A DNA stretch of 51,742 bases. It comes from a virus. Below, piece by piece: positions 21,079-30,091 of this stretch; position 1 is the stretch's first letter; each line of letters opens with the position of its first letter. A model generated the notes under the pieces. The model made no database searches, had not been told where the DNA came from, and saw only the letters and a list, made by a program, of their open reading frames with translations. The translations under genes were made by a program, and so were the position numbers. The stretch spans positions 1-51,742 of the IMG/VR virus record IMGVR_UViG_3300032288_000749, one strand, 5' to 3'.

Positions 21079-22395
21079 TTATCTTGAAATTTCTTCCCAA
21101 TCTACAGAAGCTAATACATCATCTCCAGCATTTACAGATGCTACAACAAGAGACAGCGGAACTGGTGTTCTTGTCAAACCATCTCGTGAAAGTTGAAATC
21201 TAAACAGCGCTTCTTTGAGCGCATCAACTGGTGTAGCTGACTGAGTAGTTGATGCAAAATATCCTGTGGCTCTTACAGCTCCACCTGTTATAGCCGTAGC
21301 TGATGTATCATACTCTACAGCCGAATCAGATCCAGCGGAAACCCACGAAGGACTTGTTAACGTACCACCCACAACAATTTGATATCTAAATCTTCCGTTG
21401 TTACCTATACCAAATAGATTAAGCGCTGTAAGAATGACTATGGCGTCAAGTCTATCTGGTGTTGATTTTAACTGTAATGAAATTACAGGATACGAAGTAT
21501 TTGCAACAGCTAGATCTCTAGGTAAACTTACTGGAAGAGAAATAGACTGTTGTGTTCCTCTAAGCTCGTATCCGCCTTCTGAAATAACTGAAGAACACAC
21601 TTGCTTGAGCGTGCTATTGCTTGCGGTAACAGCAGTATTTTTAATCTCGTAACGCAGCGGCAGCGAAGCCGTCGTCATATACGTTGATGTGATATAGTTC
21701 GCATGATGAAATGAGTGACAGTGAATTAACTGACCGTCGATAACAAATCCACAACGAACTGTACCAAGCCCAAGCCATTCAATATCGGTAAACATAATTT
21801 GAGCTTTAGTCAAATCTAAAGTTTTATGCGATGGACTTGTATTTGCTGCGCCAAGTAGTGTATCTACGTTCCAATTTGCTTGACTTACTCGTGTTTCTTT
21901 TAGTGATCCAGTAGACCAGCTTCTTTCCACAAAGTAAATATCGCTGTTAGATTGTTCAAGATAGATACCGTTATTTGCACCAAAGTATCCGACACGCTGA
22001 CGCAATCCAGTTTTTGGTGAAGCCATTACAAACGTGTTTAGAATCTGTAACGACTTACCTGGCTGATAAGAAAACACTTTCTTAGTTTCGCGAATGATTT
22101 CTTGATTTGCGCTAGTTGTTACATTTAGTTTAACTAAGCCTTCATTTTGATTGAAAGTATAAGTTGTTCCAACTGTATTTGATGTAGCCCATTCACCGTT
22201 ATCACGATATCTATGTGATGAATCGAATAATGTGAGTGGTGTTGTTACACGTGCGCGTCCAAACGCATCAACTGCTACACCTGATGGATTAGCAGGACCA
22301 ATACGATTTCCATAAGGATCAGCAAGCATCACGACCTCAAAGATCGTGTTGCAGTTATTCAGATATCTACTCGTATCGGTTCTAAACTGAGCCAT
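21079..22395 (-). CDS. large virion structural protein (438 aa)
   Basis: N-terminal segment VVMLADPYGNRIGPANPSGVAVDAFGRARVTTPLTLFDSSHRY resembles structural proteins of marine T4-like phages that begin with 'DAFGRLRvs.P.tLfd...'. The remainder is long beta-rich sequence. It overlaps Dps by one base and lies in the structural block. Probably a tail or capsid-surface component. Confidence 0.7.
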   Translation of the reverse strand: MAQFRTDTSRYLNNCNTIFEVVMLADPYGNRIGPANPSGVAVDAFGRARVTTPLTLFDSSHRYRDNGEWATSNTVGTTYTFNQNEGLVKLNVTTSANQEIIRETKKVFSYQPGKSLQILNTFVMASPKTGLRQRVGYFGANNGIYLEQSNSDIYFVERSWSTGSLKETRVSQANWNVDTLLGAANTSPSHKTLDLTKAQIMFTDIEWLGLGTVRCGFVIDGQLIHCHSFHHANYITSTYMTTASLPLRYEIKNTAVTASNSTLKQVCSSVISEGGYELRGTQQSISLPVSLPRDLAVANTSYPVISLQLKSTPDRLDAIVILTALNLFGIGNNGRFRYQIVVGGTLTSPSWVSAGSDSAVEYDTSATAITGGAVRATGYFASTTQSATPVDALKEALFRFQLSRDGLTRTPVPLSLVVASVNAGDDVLASVDWEEISR

Positions 22396-22835
22396 TATTC
22401 GCCTTTAGTAAATGAGCGTAGCATCCAACCATGCTTTTCGTGAATGTCGATACGATCTTCAAGGAAATTTACAATACCGCGCTTACCCATAGCTTCTGCT
22501 GCACGATGAGCAGCCATAAGATCAGAAAGAATACGTTGATTGTCAGCGAGCAACTTAGCCATCATCATACGACCAGTTGGTACACTCATCTCGTCTTCAA
22601 TTGAAGAGAGCTGCTGGAAACGTGTGAACGATCCAGGAGCATAAGCGTCGAGGGTGCGGATGTGTTCTGCAATAAGATCAACCGCACCCCATACTTCAGC
22701 GTAGAGATCACCCAAGAAGGTATGATACTCCGAGAAGCTATGACCTTCTACGTTCCAGTGATAGTTGTGCGCCTTAAGATAGAACGCAAACGTGGAAGCG
22801 AGACATTTCTTGAGCGATTCTACAAGTTCTTCCAT
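22395..22835 (-). CDS. dps: Dps-family ferritin-like protein (146 aa)
   Basis: Residues about 20-50 (KAHNYHWNVEGHSFSEYHTFLGDLYAEV) carry the Dps ferroxidase pattern H..hWN..G..F...H...e..Y.e. Later helices (LADNQRILSDLMAAHRAAEAMG and LEDRIDIHEKHGWMLRS) complete a four-helix bundle. Dps oligomers oxidise Fe(II) and shield DNA. Its site among virion genes suggests either late protection of replicated DNA or virion association. It is cotranscribed with the genes on each side. Confidence 0.85.
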   Translation of the reverse strand: MEELVESLKKCLASTFAFYLKAHNYHWNVEGHSFSEYHTFLGDLYAEVWGAVDLIAEHIRTLDAYAPGSFTRFQQLSSIEDEMSVPTGRMMMAKLLADNQRILSDLMAAHRAAEAMGKRGIVNFLEDRIDIHEKHGWMLRSFTKGE

Positions 22836-23089
22836 TACTTCTTCTTAGCCTTCTTAGCTGGAGCCTTCTTAGCAGCAGGTGTTTTCTTAGCTGGAGCAGC
22901 CTTCTTAGGAGCAGCTGCTTTCTTTGTTGCCTTCTTAGTTGTAGCCACTGGTGCTTCCTTTACTGGTTCTGGAGTTGGCTCAGGCTTTACTGGATCCAAC
23001 TGTGCAGGCTTTTCATCCTTAGGCCATACCAACCATCCAAAAACAATAACAGCAAGAGCAATACCACCCCAAATATACATATCATTCAT
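22835..23089 (-). CDS. membrane-anchored protein with histone-H1-like Lys/Ala/Pro tail (84 aa)
   Basis: One N-terminal transmembrane helix (YIWGGIALAVIVFGWLVW), a Pro/Glu-rich linker, then about 40 residues of KKAA/PAKK repeats identical in style to the C-terminal tail of histone H1 and bacterial H1-like proteins. That combination would tether a DNA- or RNA-binding tail to a membrane. The start MNDMYIW has AGGAG six nt ahead. It directly follows the large fusion gene and precedes Dps, another DNA-protecting protein. Confidence 0.7.
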   Translation of the reverse strand: MNDMYIWGGIALAVIVFGWLVWPKDEKPAQLDPVKPEPTPEPVKEAPVATTKKATKKAAAPKKAAPAKKTPAAKKAPAKKAKKK

Positions 23090-23107
23090 CATTTCATTTC
23101 TCCTATA

Positions 23108-26100
23108 TTAACAATTCCATGCTCTACGCGACCAGTAATTAGCACTGGTCTTTTTGGTTAGATTACCCTGACCGCTTGAGCGAGCACAGTATGATCTCTT
23201 ACGAGCAGGTTGATCTTTTTTAATACTTAGATTTTTATCACCAAAGTTTACCTTCTTTATGTTACCCGTTGACGGATCTCTTACATAGACCTTAGATTTC
23301 TTAACATCGCCTTTCATTGGTTTGTTAAGAGGAACTTGACGTCCCTGATATATAGCTTCATTTACTCCATCTTCTTGCGCATCAAGTTCTTCTTGAACAC
23401 TAGGATGATGTTCAAAAGAAGATTGAACTCTCATTCCATAGTCGCGTGCAAATGGCGCTAGTTCAAATCCAGCAGAGAATGATTCATTTAGATCGTTCGA
23501 TTCGCGAATACCGCCAAGTGCTTTACGAATATCACTTAAATGTTTTTTGCCAGCATTGTCTTTTGATTGATCTACTTCTGTATGTGTTTTCTTTTTCATA
23601 GAAGAAGTATAATCTACTTTTTCTGGTGCAAACTTAGCAACTGCGATTTCACCAGCTGCTGATCCCTGACCAGGCGTTACAGAAGCATAGTTCTGACGAA
23701 TAGCATTAGTTCCTACAAAACGATTTGCTGGATCTGCTCTATTACCTGATACTGGTTCTGAACCAGTATACATTTCTTGTTGTACATTTGTAACTGCACG
23801 TTCTCTACGATAAACAATACGACCATCAGGTAGTTTTGTTTTTACCATTTTTACATCTGCTGTACGTTGAATAGATTCGTCATTATATTTAATTGCTTTT
23901 GGTTCCCAAGCATGAAAACTTTTAACACGCTTTGCTCTTTTGTGTAGAGGTATTGGTTCGTGTGTAGAAAGCTGTTCAGAAAAAGATTCGTTAAAACGAG
24001 CTTTCTTGTCAGCAGGCGATGGCTTTGGATCTGGATCGCGCAGCTCAACACCCTTCTTCTTTACATACTTTGATTTATCTGTTACGAATGATCTTGGCTT
24101 TCCGCCTGGTTTAGTTGCGCCGAGTGAAATCCATCCTTCGTTGGTTGTATGAGTTACAACTCTTTCACCCTTTTCATTATAGTGACCATGAGTTGTAACT
24201 TTCTTACCGTTCTTATATGTGGTAGAACTAAAACCAACCTTTCCGCCGTGCTTCTTTGCAACATCACCAAGCTTTGCACGAGCAGCATCTGATACAGCTT
24301 CCTTATGCAGAGGAACTTTTGGCTTACGATCTGTCATTTTGTTGAACAACTTTGCACCAGCAAGACGCTTCTTGAAAGTCTGTGACTTAGCATCAGCCGA
24401 TCCCTTACCATACATCTGCTTTCCTGCTTTCTGGAGATAGTCCATACGAGCAGTTGTTGTATCAAGAACTTCGTCGACCTGTTCTTCTTTAGGAACGCAG
24501 TTAGGAACCATACGGTCTCCTTTCTTTTTCATACCAACTTGCTTGTGTGTATCCCAACATGCTTCATCAATATCTTCTTCACGCAAATCTTTATCTGCAC
24601 CATGGTATGTTCCCTTGCCTTTTGTAATGTAAGAGTTGACACGAGCCATTCCCCATTGCTGTGGAGTTGTACCTGGACGATGTCCAGAGTTCCAAGCAGC
24701 TACACCACGGCGATATACTTTTCTTAGTGTAGAAAGTGAAACCCCAGACTTCTTAGCTTTTGCTGCCAATCCTGAATCGGAACTTTCGTCCATAACTTCT
24801 TCTCCATACATTCTCTTATACTTTAGTGTATGTTTAGATGGTTTGGTTTTAGCAGTAGCATCACCAGGTGCTGGCTCGTATGCACGAGGATCTCTATCGG
24901 AATATTTACTCATTTTATCCCAATGAGATTTACGAGCAGCGGCTGTTTTATCAGAAAGACCTGCACGATACTTATGAGGTAGATTTACTTTTTCAGAAAG
25001 ATCATTATCCATGTCAGCAGCCTTTCCGCCAGCAATGAATGAGTTAACACGAGCGAATGCTTCGTTGATATCTTCATTAGTATTATATCCGCGAGAGAAT
25101 ACTTCAAAGATAATATCTACATCAACGCCAGACTTTTCAGCTTTATTAAGAAGTGCCATAGCTTCTTTTGTTACTACGTTGTAGCGAACGCGAGAATAAG
25201 TTGCTGGATCCTTGGTTGTAAGATCAATTAGCTTGTCGAGTAGATCAGCCAACTTCATACGCAGTTCTGGACTTTGAAGTGCAAACTTTTTAGACGAACG
25301 CAGTGCACGACGATACTTCTGAAGTTCATCTGAGTCAACAAGACCAAGACGCATCAAAACATCCATCTTTTGTGAAAGTGGACGTGAGCGGTTTGGATCT
25401 TCTGGGCGATCTTCGTCTTTTGCTACTTCAGCAATACGACGAGTTCCTGGTGGTTCATCATTATCGTATGCTGATACAGTGCGCGAACGACCTACACCAA
25501 GATAAAATTCCTTAAATGATTTACCACCGAGCGATATCTTTTTGTCGGCTGGCTTCTTATAACCATGAGAAAGAATATCGCGGAAAGACGACAGCGATTT
25601 ACCTGCTTGAACTGTAAAGTCGTGTTTATCAGCAGGCATACGTAAAGCGTCAAAATGAGCGATCATCTTTTTGGCATCAGCCACAGAGATGTTTGCTTTT
25701 TTGCCATCAGCAAATACTGTCTCATGATCACCACGAGAATTGATAATCTTACGCATTTGATATACAATATTTGTATCGCCTGCATCACGAACATGCATAT
25801 CGCCGGCGGCCTTACGTCCTTCGTCAACAGTCTTAAAGTGTGTTGCCGCACGATTTTTGTGAAGATGTGCAGTCTTAGGATCTGGAGCAACACGGTCGTT
25901 CTTTTGAGGATCGGTATCAAGAATATTAATCTTGAGTGCATCCAAATTTAACGGACTATCTTTAGCCTGATCAGGAATTTGTGTTTTCTTCTTTGGATCA
26001 ACAACCTGTTCTTTCATTTCCTTTGCCTTCTTTACATATTCTTGTGCCTGCTTACGAACGCGAGGCATAAGGCGTGTTGCCAAACGACCAACAAGCGAGT

Positions 26101-27121
26101 TAAGTTTATTACCAAAGCGTTGCACGAGAGCTGTGTCTACTGCGATACGCTGTGAACGCGAAAGTGAATTATAATCTAAATTCTTTTTGCCAGTCGCGCG
26201 TCTACGAAGAAGCATAAGAGCAGCCTTGCGAGCGCGCATCTTTAAACGTTTTTGTGCTGGCATTTGCTTTCGCTTGATTTCACGCAAACGAGCAAGACGC
26301 TTCGACATAGCCTTCATACGCTGTGATAGTTTTTGACGCTGTTGAATACCAAGGACTCTTGCCTCTTCAACTTCTTCTTTTTCTGATTCTTCATCGTCAA
26401 GAATAATATCAAGCATCATTGCATCTGCGTCATCAAGATCAAGATCGTCAGCATCTAAATCATCAAATTGTTTTGCGATTTCACCGTCAGAAGGAAAATC
26501 AGATAGATCATCTTCTTTAGTATCTCCTTCAAAGATAAATTCAAGAAAACGTTCGTTCTGACCATATTCCATTACGTCTTCTCCTAGTAAAGCTTTACGT
26601 ACTGCCATATACATATTCTTTGCTTGTGCAGCTTTAAGTGTATTTGGTGCACCACGAATAAACTCTGCAATCTTTTCATCTTTAGCCAAAGCACGCATCT
26701 TTGACGCTGACATTCCAGATACGTCATCAGCGTCTGGGTCACGTTCGCCAGCCGACTTTACTTCGATGTATTCAAAGTTATATAAGTCGCCGTTGTACTT
26801 TGTAAGAAGTTTGGTAAACTCAGGTACACGATCTGAACCAGCGAACATCGTGACGTGAGTATAGCCTTCTTTTTCAAGTGACTTGAGAATGTCTATAACA
26901 TGACGTGCATTTGACTTTTTTACAAGCGAACCAAATGCCGCTCGTGCAAACGCAATCTTCTTATCGTATTGTAGGGGATCTTTTGGACCGACTGAGTGAG
27001 AAAGATAAACGCGAGGAGCTGCTCCAATCTGACGAGCATAAGCCACCAGCTTATTGACAAGCAACTGGTGTCCAGTCGTGGGCGGATTCATACGCCCAAA
27101 TGTAAAAACGACTTTCTTCAT
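23108..27121 (-). CDS. nucleotidyltransferase-fold fusion protein, probably virion-packaged (1337 aa)
   Basis: Residues 1-185 form a cytidylyltransferase-like domain: VVFTFGRMNPPTTGHQLL (HxGH-type motif) and DVSGMSASKMRAL (variant of the ISSTxxR motif), as in NMN adenylyltransferases. An acidic linker (about 235-290) leads to an Arg/Lys-rich helical domain (about 300-400). Then come long low-complexity regions with repeated short units: ARVNSFIAGGK..DMDNDL, ARVNSYITKGKG..DKDL, and ACWDTHKQVGMKKKGDRMVPNCVPK, a Cys motif widespread in phage internal proteins. The start MKKVVF follows GAGGAG. A TATAAATA box lies 75 nt upstream. An injected multi-domain effector is plausible. Confidence 0.7.
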   Translation of the reverse strand: MKKVVFTFGRMNPPTTGHQLLVNKLVAYARQIGAAPRVYLSHSVGPKDPLQYDKKIAFARAAFGSLVKKSNARHVIDILKSLEKEGYTHVTMFAGSDRVPEFTKLLTKYNGDLYNFEYIEVKSAGERDPDADDVSGMSASKMRALAKDEKIAEFIRGAPNTLKAAQAKNMYMAVRKALLGEDVMEYGQNERFLEFIFEGDTKEDDLSDFPSDGEIAKQFDDLDADDLDLDDADAMMLDIILDDEESEKEEVEEARVLGIQQRQKLSQRMKAMSKRLARLREIKRKQMPAQKRLKMRARKAALMLLRRRATGKKNLDYNSLSRSQRIAVDTALVQRFGNKLNSLVGRLATRLMPRVRKQAQEYVKKAKEMKEQVVDPKKKTQIPDQAKDSPLNLDALKINILDTDPQKNDRVAPDPKTAHLHKNRAATHFKTVDEGRKAAGDMHVRDAGDTNIVYQMRKIINSRGDHETVFADGKKANISVADAKKMIAHFDALRMPADKHDFTVQAGKSLSSFRDILSHGYKKPADKKISLGGKSFKEFYLGVGRSRTVSAYDNDEPPGTRRIAEVAKDEDRPEDPNRSRPLSQKMDVLMRLGLVDSDELQKYRRALRSSKKFALQSPELRMKLADLLDKLIDLTTKDPATYSRVRYNVVTKEAMALLNKAEKSGVDVDIIFEVFSRGYNTNEDINEAFARVNSFIAGGKAADMDNDLSEKVNLPHKYRAGLSDKTAAARKSHWDKMSKYSDRDPRAYEPAPGDATAKTKPSKHTLKYKRMYGEEVMDESSDSGLAAKAKKSGVSLSTLRKVYRRGVAAWNSGHRPGTTPQQWGMARVNSYITKGKGTYHGADKDLREEDIDEACWDTHKQVGMKKKGDRMVPNCVPKEEQVDEVLDTTTARMDYLQKAGKQMYGKGSADAKSQTFKKRLAGAKLFNKMTDRKPKVPLHKEAVSDAARAKLGDVAKKHGGKVGFSSTTYKNGKKVTTHGHYNEKGERVVTHTTNEGWISLGATKPGGKPRSFVTDKSKYVKKKGVELRDPDPKPSPADKKARFNESFSEQLSTHEPIPLHKRAKRVKSFHAWEPKAIKYNDESIQRTADVKMVKTKLPDGRIVYRRERAVTNVQQEMYTGSEPVSGNRADPANRFVGTNAIRQNYASVTPGQGSAAGEIAVAKFAPEKVDYTSSMKKKTHTEVDQSKDNAGKKHLSDIRKALGGIRESNDLNESFSAGFELAPFARDYGMRVQSSFEHHPSVQEELDAQEDGVNEAIYQGRQVPLNKPMKGDVKKSKVYVRDPSTGNIKKVNFGDKNLSIKKDQPARKRSYCARSSGQGNLTKKTSANYWSRRAWNC

Positions 27122-27163
27122 ATTCTCCTCGCGGGATTGCCGTAGCCTGACCGCAAACAAATT

Positions 27164-27194
27164 GAGAGCAGGATTGCCATAGCTTTCTGCTCTC
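27164..27194. other. 8-bp hairpin in the leader of the 1337-aa gene
   Basis: GAGAGCAG/CTGCTCTC with a 15-nt loop. Read on the plus strand it is followed by TTATTTAT and looks like a weak terminator; on the minus strand it would be in the 5' leader upstream of GAGGAG-ATG. The phrase GGATTGCC(G/A)TAGC occurs twice nearby (27134-27146 and 27171-27183). Confidence 0.5.
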
Positions 27195-27195
27195 T

Positions 27196-27203
27196 TATTT
27201 ATA
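27196..27203 (-). promoter_or_regulatory. TATAAATA late-type promoter box
   Basis: Exact T4 late consensus TATAAATA on the minus strand, 75 nt upstream of the 1337-aa gene. A transcript from here would start just before the 27164-27194 hairpin. Confidence 0.6.
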
Positions 27204-27210
27204 AAAAGAC

Positions 27211-27239
27211 TTGACAATCACAATACTATACATTATAAT
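27211..27239 (+). promoter_or_regulatory. perfect consensus sigma70 promoter on the plus strand
   Basis: TTGACA (27211-27216), 17-nt spacer, TATAAT (27234-27239). It points against all surrounding genes and would give antisense RNA over 27246 onward. The -10 is part of the palindrome TATTATAATA, so a weaker minus-strand promoter (CTGACC, 18 nt, TATAAT) may share it. Confidence 0.6.
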
Positions 27240-27262
27240 AGTCTTTGTTGACGCGGGTCAGA

Positions 27263-27367
27263 TTACTTTGAGCGTAGCTTGTCGATCCAACCTTTTATAA
27301 AAGATGGCTGTGGAAGAAAGTTCCAGCCAACGATTAGACCTAATGCGAATCCGATAATGATATCCAT
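27263..27367 (-). CDS. 34-aa membrane peptide
   Basis: MDIIIGFALGLIVGWNFLP followed by a basic tail (FIKGWIDKLRSK), with AAGGAG six nt before the ATG. One hydrophobic span with Lys/Arg on the C-terminal side. It fills the gap between the gene at 27380 and the promoter region. The family is unknown; the strong ribosome site argues that it is translated. Confidence 0.6.
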   Translation of the reverse strand: MDIIIGFALGLIVGWNFLPQPSFIKGWIDKLRSK

Positions 27368-27379
27368 CTTACTTCTCCT

Positions 27380-27643
27380 TTATGCTAGAAAATCATTGCC
27401 TCTATGAGATGTGCTCCAGTCACGATCTTTACAGAACTTTTTCCAACCCTCATAATCTTTGTCTCTTATCTCCTGAACTAGATCATCGTATTTACTGATA
27501 AGTCGCCAAGTTGTCATATTTTTAGAACTATGGTTGGTCCTACGAATTTGGTTTTCCAAAGTCTTTGCCATCTTAGCTAGTTTCTTTATATGTTTTTCGC
27601 GATTGTATGTTTCTTCTGTAATGAACTCTGAGAAGGATTTCAT
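27380..27643 (-). CDS. small protein with capsid-targeting-like N-terminus (87 aa)
   Basis: The first residues MKSFSEFITEE closely resemble the T4 capsid-targeting sequence of internal proteins (MKTYQEFIAE type), which directs proteins into the prohead core and is clipped after a Glu by the prohead protease. The remainder is a basic helical protein (HIKKLAKMAKTLENQIRR...). The start at 27643 overlaps the upstream stop (ATGA). The next gene upstream carries the same N-terminal pattern. Packaging and injection are inferred from this similarity. Confidence 0.65.
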   Translation of the reverse strand: MKSFSEFITEETYNREKHIKKLAKMAKTLENQIRRTNHSSKNMTTWRLISKYDDLVQEIRDKDYEGWKKFCKDRDWSTSHRGNDFLA

Positions 27644-28872
27644 CTCTGCCATCCCTTGATAATATCAGGACTAAAGTTAGCTTGACTAAATCCTAATCTA
27701 TCTACCAGTTTGACTGCTCCACCAGTTAAGTGATCAACAGCGACATAACCTTCTGGTGAAGTGACCTTCATTCCGTTGCTAGTGCGTAGGAATGTACTTA
27801 TAGTACCAGCGGAGTTCATCTTAGATATAATCATCATCTTGGCGTCAACAACCAGATTCATAAAGTCGAAGATCATCTTGAGCTGAACGAGTGGCGTTCT
27901 AACAATAGGACCGAACGACGCCATTTTCTTTTGTTTGACCGCAGCTTTACCAGCTGGAGTTTTTTTCTTATCTTCTTCTTTCTGATAGTAATCGTTCATG
28001 TAATGAATAAAACCAGCAACGTGTGAAGTTGTGTTATTGATCTTTTCACCTGCACGAACCTTAGAGTTATTGTATGTCTTAACACGCATCAGAAGCTCTT
28101 CATCATTTGCAAACGCATTAACTGCATCTGCTGGAAGCTTCTGTAGAATCGTACCAGCCTGTGATAAAATTGAATTGAAACGAGTAGTTTCAGCTGCGGT
28201 AAATGTAGCAGTTCCGCTGACGTCTCTGTAAGTCGCATCGTCCATCCAGATCGTACCAACTTTAGTTAGATGACTAACAATACTTTTACCGAACGAAGCA
28301 CGCATGTTTTCGAAACTATCGCCTTCGTAGGTTGTATGCCAAACGACACCGATACTTGCTTTGGCAATAGTTTTACCGAGAGCAGAGTTCACAGGAACGG
28401 CATATACAATAGTGTTTGGTTGAAATGTATAATACTTTTCACCGTCAATCGTTTCTGACTTGACGTCACCTTTTGTAAACATCAAGTCACCTTGATATAC
28501 ACCAGACTTGATACCGAGCTTCTTAAACTCACGCAATGCAACGATAAACTTAGCAGCTAGATCACCTTCTAGGTCTGCATTGATTTCTGCAGTCGTCTTA
28601 TAGATCTTAGGATTCTTATTGAAGATACCCTTCTTAGCAACGAAGAACTTACCATCGCGAGGATCAACGCCAGCGAAGATAGCGGGAGCTCCGTCCCACT
28701 TGACAGTCGCTGCTACTCTAGCTTTTGTATGACCGGCAAGCATATCACGAGTAGCAGAAAGGAACTTGAAAATTTGCTTCGCACCAGCAACGCCATCATT
28801 GAGGATTAGATCCTCAATGTGTTCCATGTGAAGGTTCTTTTCTTCAGTAATAAATGTGGAGAGCTTTTTCAT
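27640..28872 (-). CDS. DUF6267-like protein with ligase-like KWDGAP motif and targeting-like N-terminus (410 aa)
   Basis: It begins MKKLSTFITEE, like the neighbour and like T4 capsid-targeting peptides. EHIEDLIL (about 17-24) and VAATVKWDGAPAIFAG (about 54-69) follow; KxDG is the nucleotidyl-lysine motif of ATP-dependent DNA/RNA ligases. SGVYQGDLMF and NTIVYAVPVN further on resemble ligase motifs III and IIIa. Conserved phage proteins with this layout are grouped as DUF6267. A packaged nucleotidyltransferase acting on host RNA or DNA is my inference. The gene belongs to the block transcribed towards the 1337-aa fusion. Confidence 0.65.
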   Translation of the reverse strand: MKKLSTFITEEKNLHMEHIEDLILNDGVAGAKQIFKFLSATRDMLAGHTKARVAATVKWDGAPAIFAGVDPRDGKFFVAKKGIFNKNPKIYKTTAEINADLEGDLAAKFIVALREFKKLGIKSGVYQGDLMFTKGDVKSETIDGEKYYTFQPNTIVYAVPVNSALGKTIAKASIGVVWHTTYEGDSFENMRASFGKSIVSHLTKVGTIWMDDATYRDVSGTATFTAAETTRFNSILSQAGTILQKLPADAVNAFANDEELLMRVKTYNNSKVRAGEKINNTTSHVAGFIHYMNDYYQKEEDKKKTPAGKAAVKQKKMASFGPIVRTPLVQLKMIFDFMNLVVDAKMMIISKMNSAGTISTFLRTSNGMKVTSPEGYVAVDHLTGGAVKLVDRLGFSQANFSPDIIKGWQR

Positions 28873-28883
28873 TGTTACCTAAT

Positions 28884-30086
28884 TTACTTAGCGATAATAA
28901 ATCTACCTGATACTTCTGTGCGTGATGTTATATATTGGTAGATAAGCTGTACATAAGCATCAGCTCTTTTTTGATCAGCATTCAACCATTTCATATACAT
29001 TGGAAAGATTTTGTTTGTTACCATCATTGCGCTGTATTCACCGCGAACAGCATCAAACTTTTTCTTATCTTTCTCTTTCAACTTAATCATGTCTTTGTCT
29101 TTCATTCTTTTAGCAAATTCTGCAGAGCCTTCGTTATAGGCCTTTTGAAATTTTGATGCAAAAGAAGGATCAATTACACTCATAAGTGTTGCTATAATTT
29201 GAACAGAGCCAATAGAACCACCACGTGCTAGTGCACCAGTTGTTTGAACTTCAGTCACAAACTTATTACCAGACGCATCGTGGCGTGTTTTGATATGTGT
29301 TGTTTTTGATGTCTTATCAAAAAAGATTTTCAAATCTCTAGTTTGTGGAGCTTCTTTTGTATAGACTTTCCAGTTGCTTGTTCCAATATAGCTATACTTT
29401 TCAATAGCAGCCAGTTCCTGTTTTCTATCAAAGTTAACTTTTAGAATATGAACTTTTGCAGGTTGCTTCTTTAATGATACAGGTAATAGCTGACCATCAT
29501 TGATAAGTTTGTTTAAAGCACTATTCATTTTATTGAATGTTATAGGATTCTTTTTGGCCTGCGTTAAAAGATCAGCAATGGTTGCTTTTGCCACAGGAGA
29601 AGCAAAGTAAATATCAGCAGGTGACCATTTGTTTACGTCTCCAAGAACAATACCACCAGTCTTTTTTTGTACATCATTTGCAATCTTGAATAGCAATTCG
29701 ATATTTTTCATAATATCAGAATCGCCGCGAACATAGTAGATATCTGTCCAATTTGGTGTTTTGATCTTGCTAAACTTTTTACTGATATCATCAATATCAA
29801 GAATTAACTGACGAGCAATAGCGACTGAAGAACCATACCAACCAAGATCATTCTTGAATAGATTTTCAATTTCTGTTAGCGATACACCTGGTGCATTAAC
29901 TTGTTTAGAAAAGATTGAACTGATCTTATTGGTTTTGTTATTGTTATCCCAATAATCTTTGAATATGGTATATGTCGGATGAATATTAGCATCAAATATG
30001 GTTGCAACCTTACTGGCACCAGTATAGTCTGCCATAGCACAGAATAGAGCTTGAGCTGCTTCCTGAATAGATGTTTGATCTGCCAT
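28884..30086 (-). CDS. conserved phage protein of unknown function (400 aa)
   Basis: It starts MADQTSIQEAAQALFCAM, mostly helical, Lys-rich, with GDVNKWSPADIYF (about 150), a phrase I associate with a conserved T4-like phage family near internal-protein genes. No signal peptide or catalytic motif seen. A TATAAATA box (30092-30099) ends 5 nt before the ATG and there is no Shine-Dalgarno, so the late mRNA should be leaderless. A terminator lies just upstream, making this the first gene of a late transcript that continues into the ligase-like gene. Confidence 0.65.
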   Translation of the reverse strand: MADQTSIQEAAQALFCAMADYTGASKVATIFDANIHPTYTIFKDYWDNNNKTNKISSIFSKQVNAPGVSLTEIENLFKNDLGWYGSSVAIARQLILDIDDISKKFSKIKTPNWTDIYYVRGDSDIMKNIELLFKIANDVQKKTGGIVLGDVNKWSPADIYFASPVAKATIADLLTQAKKNPITFNKMNSALNKLINDGQLLPVSLKKQPAKVHILKVNFDRKQELAAIEKYSYIGTSNWKVYTKEAPQTRDLKIFFDKTSKTTHIKTRHDASGNKFVTEVQTTGALARGGSIGSVQIIATLMSVIDPSFASKFQKAYNEGSAEFAKRMKDKDMIKLKEKDKKKFDAVRGEYSAMMVTNKIFPMYMKWLNADQKRADAYVQLIYQYITSRTEVSGRFIIAK

Positions 30087-30091
30087 GTGGC

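Noticed and set aside
25655-25951. Plus-strand ORF of 98 aa inside the 1337-aa gene
   Set aside because: Antisense shadow with no start signals, though the plus-strand promoter is upstream in the opposite direction of travel (27211) and cannot serve it.
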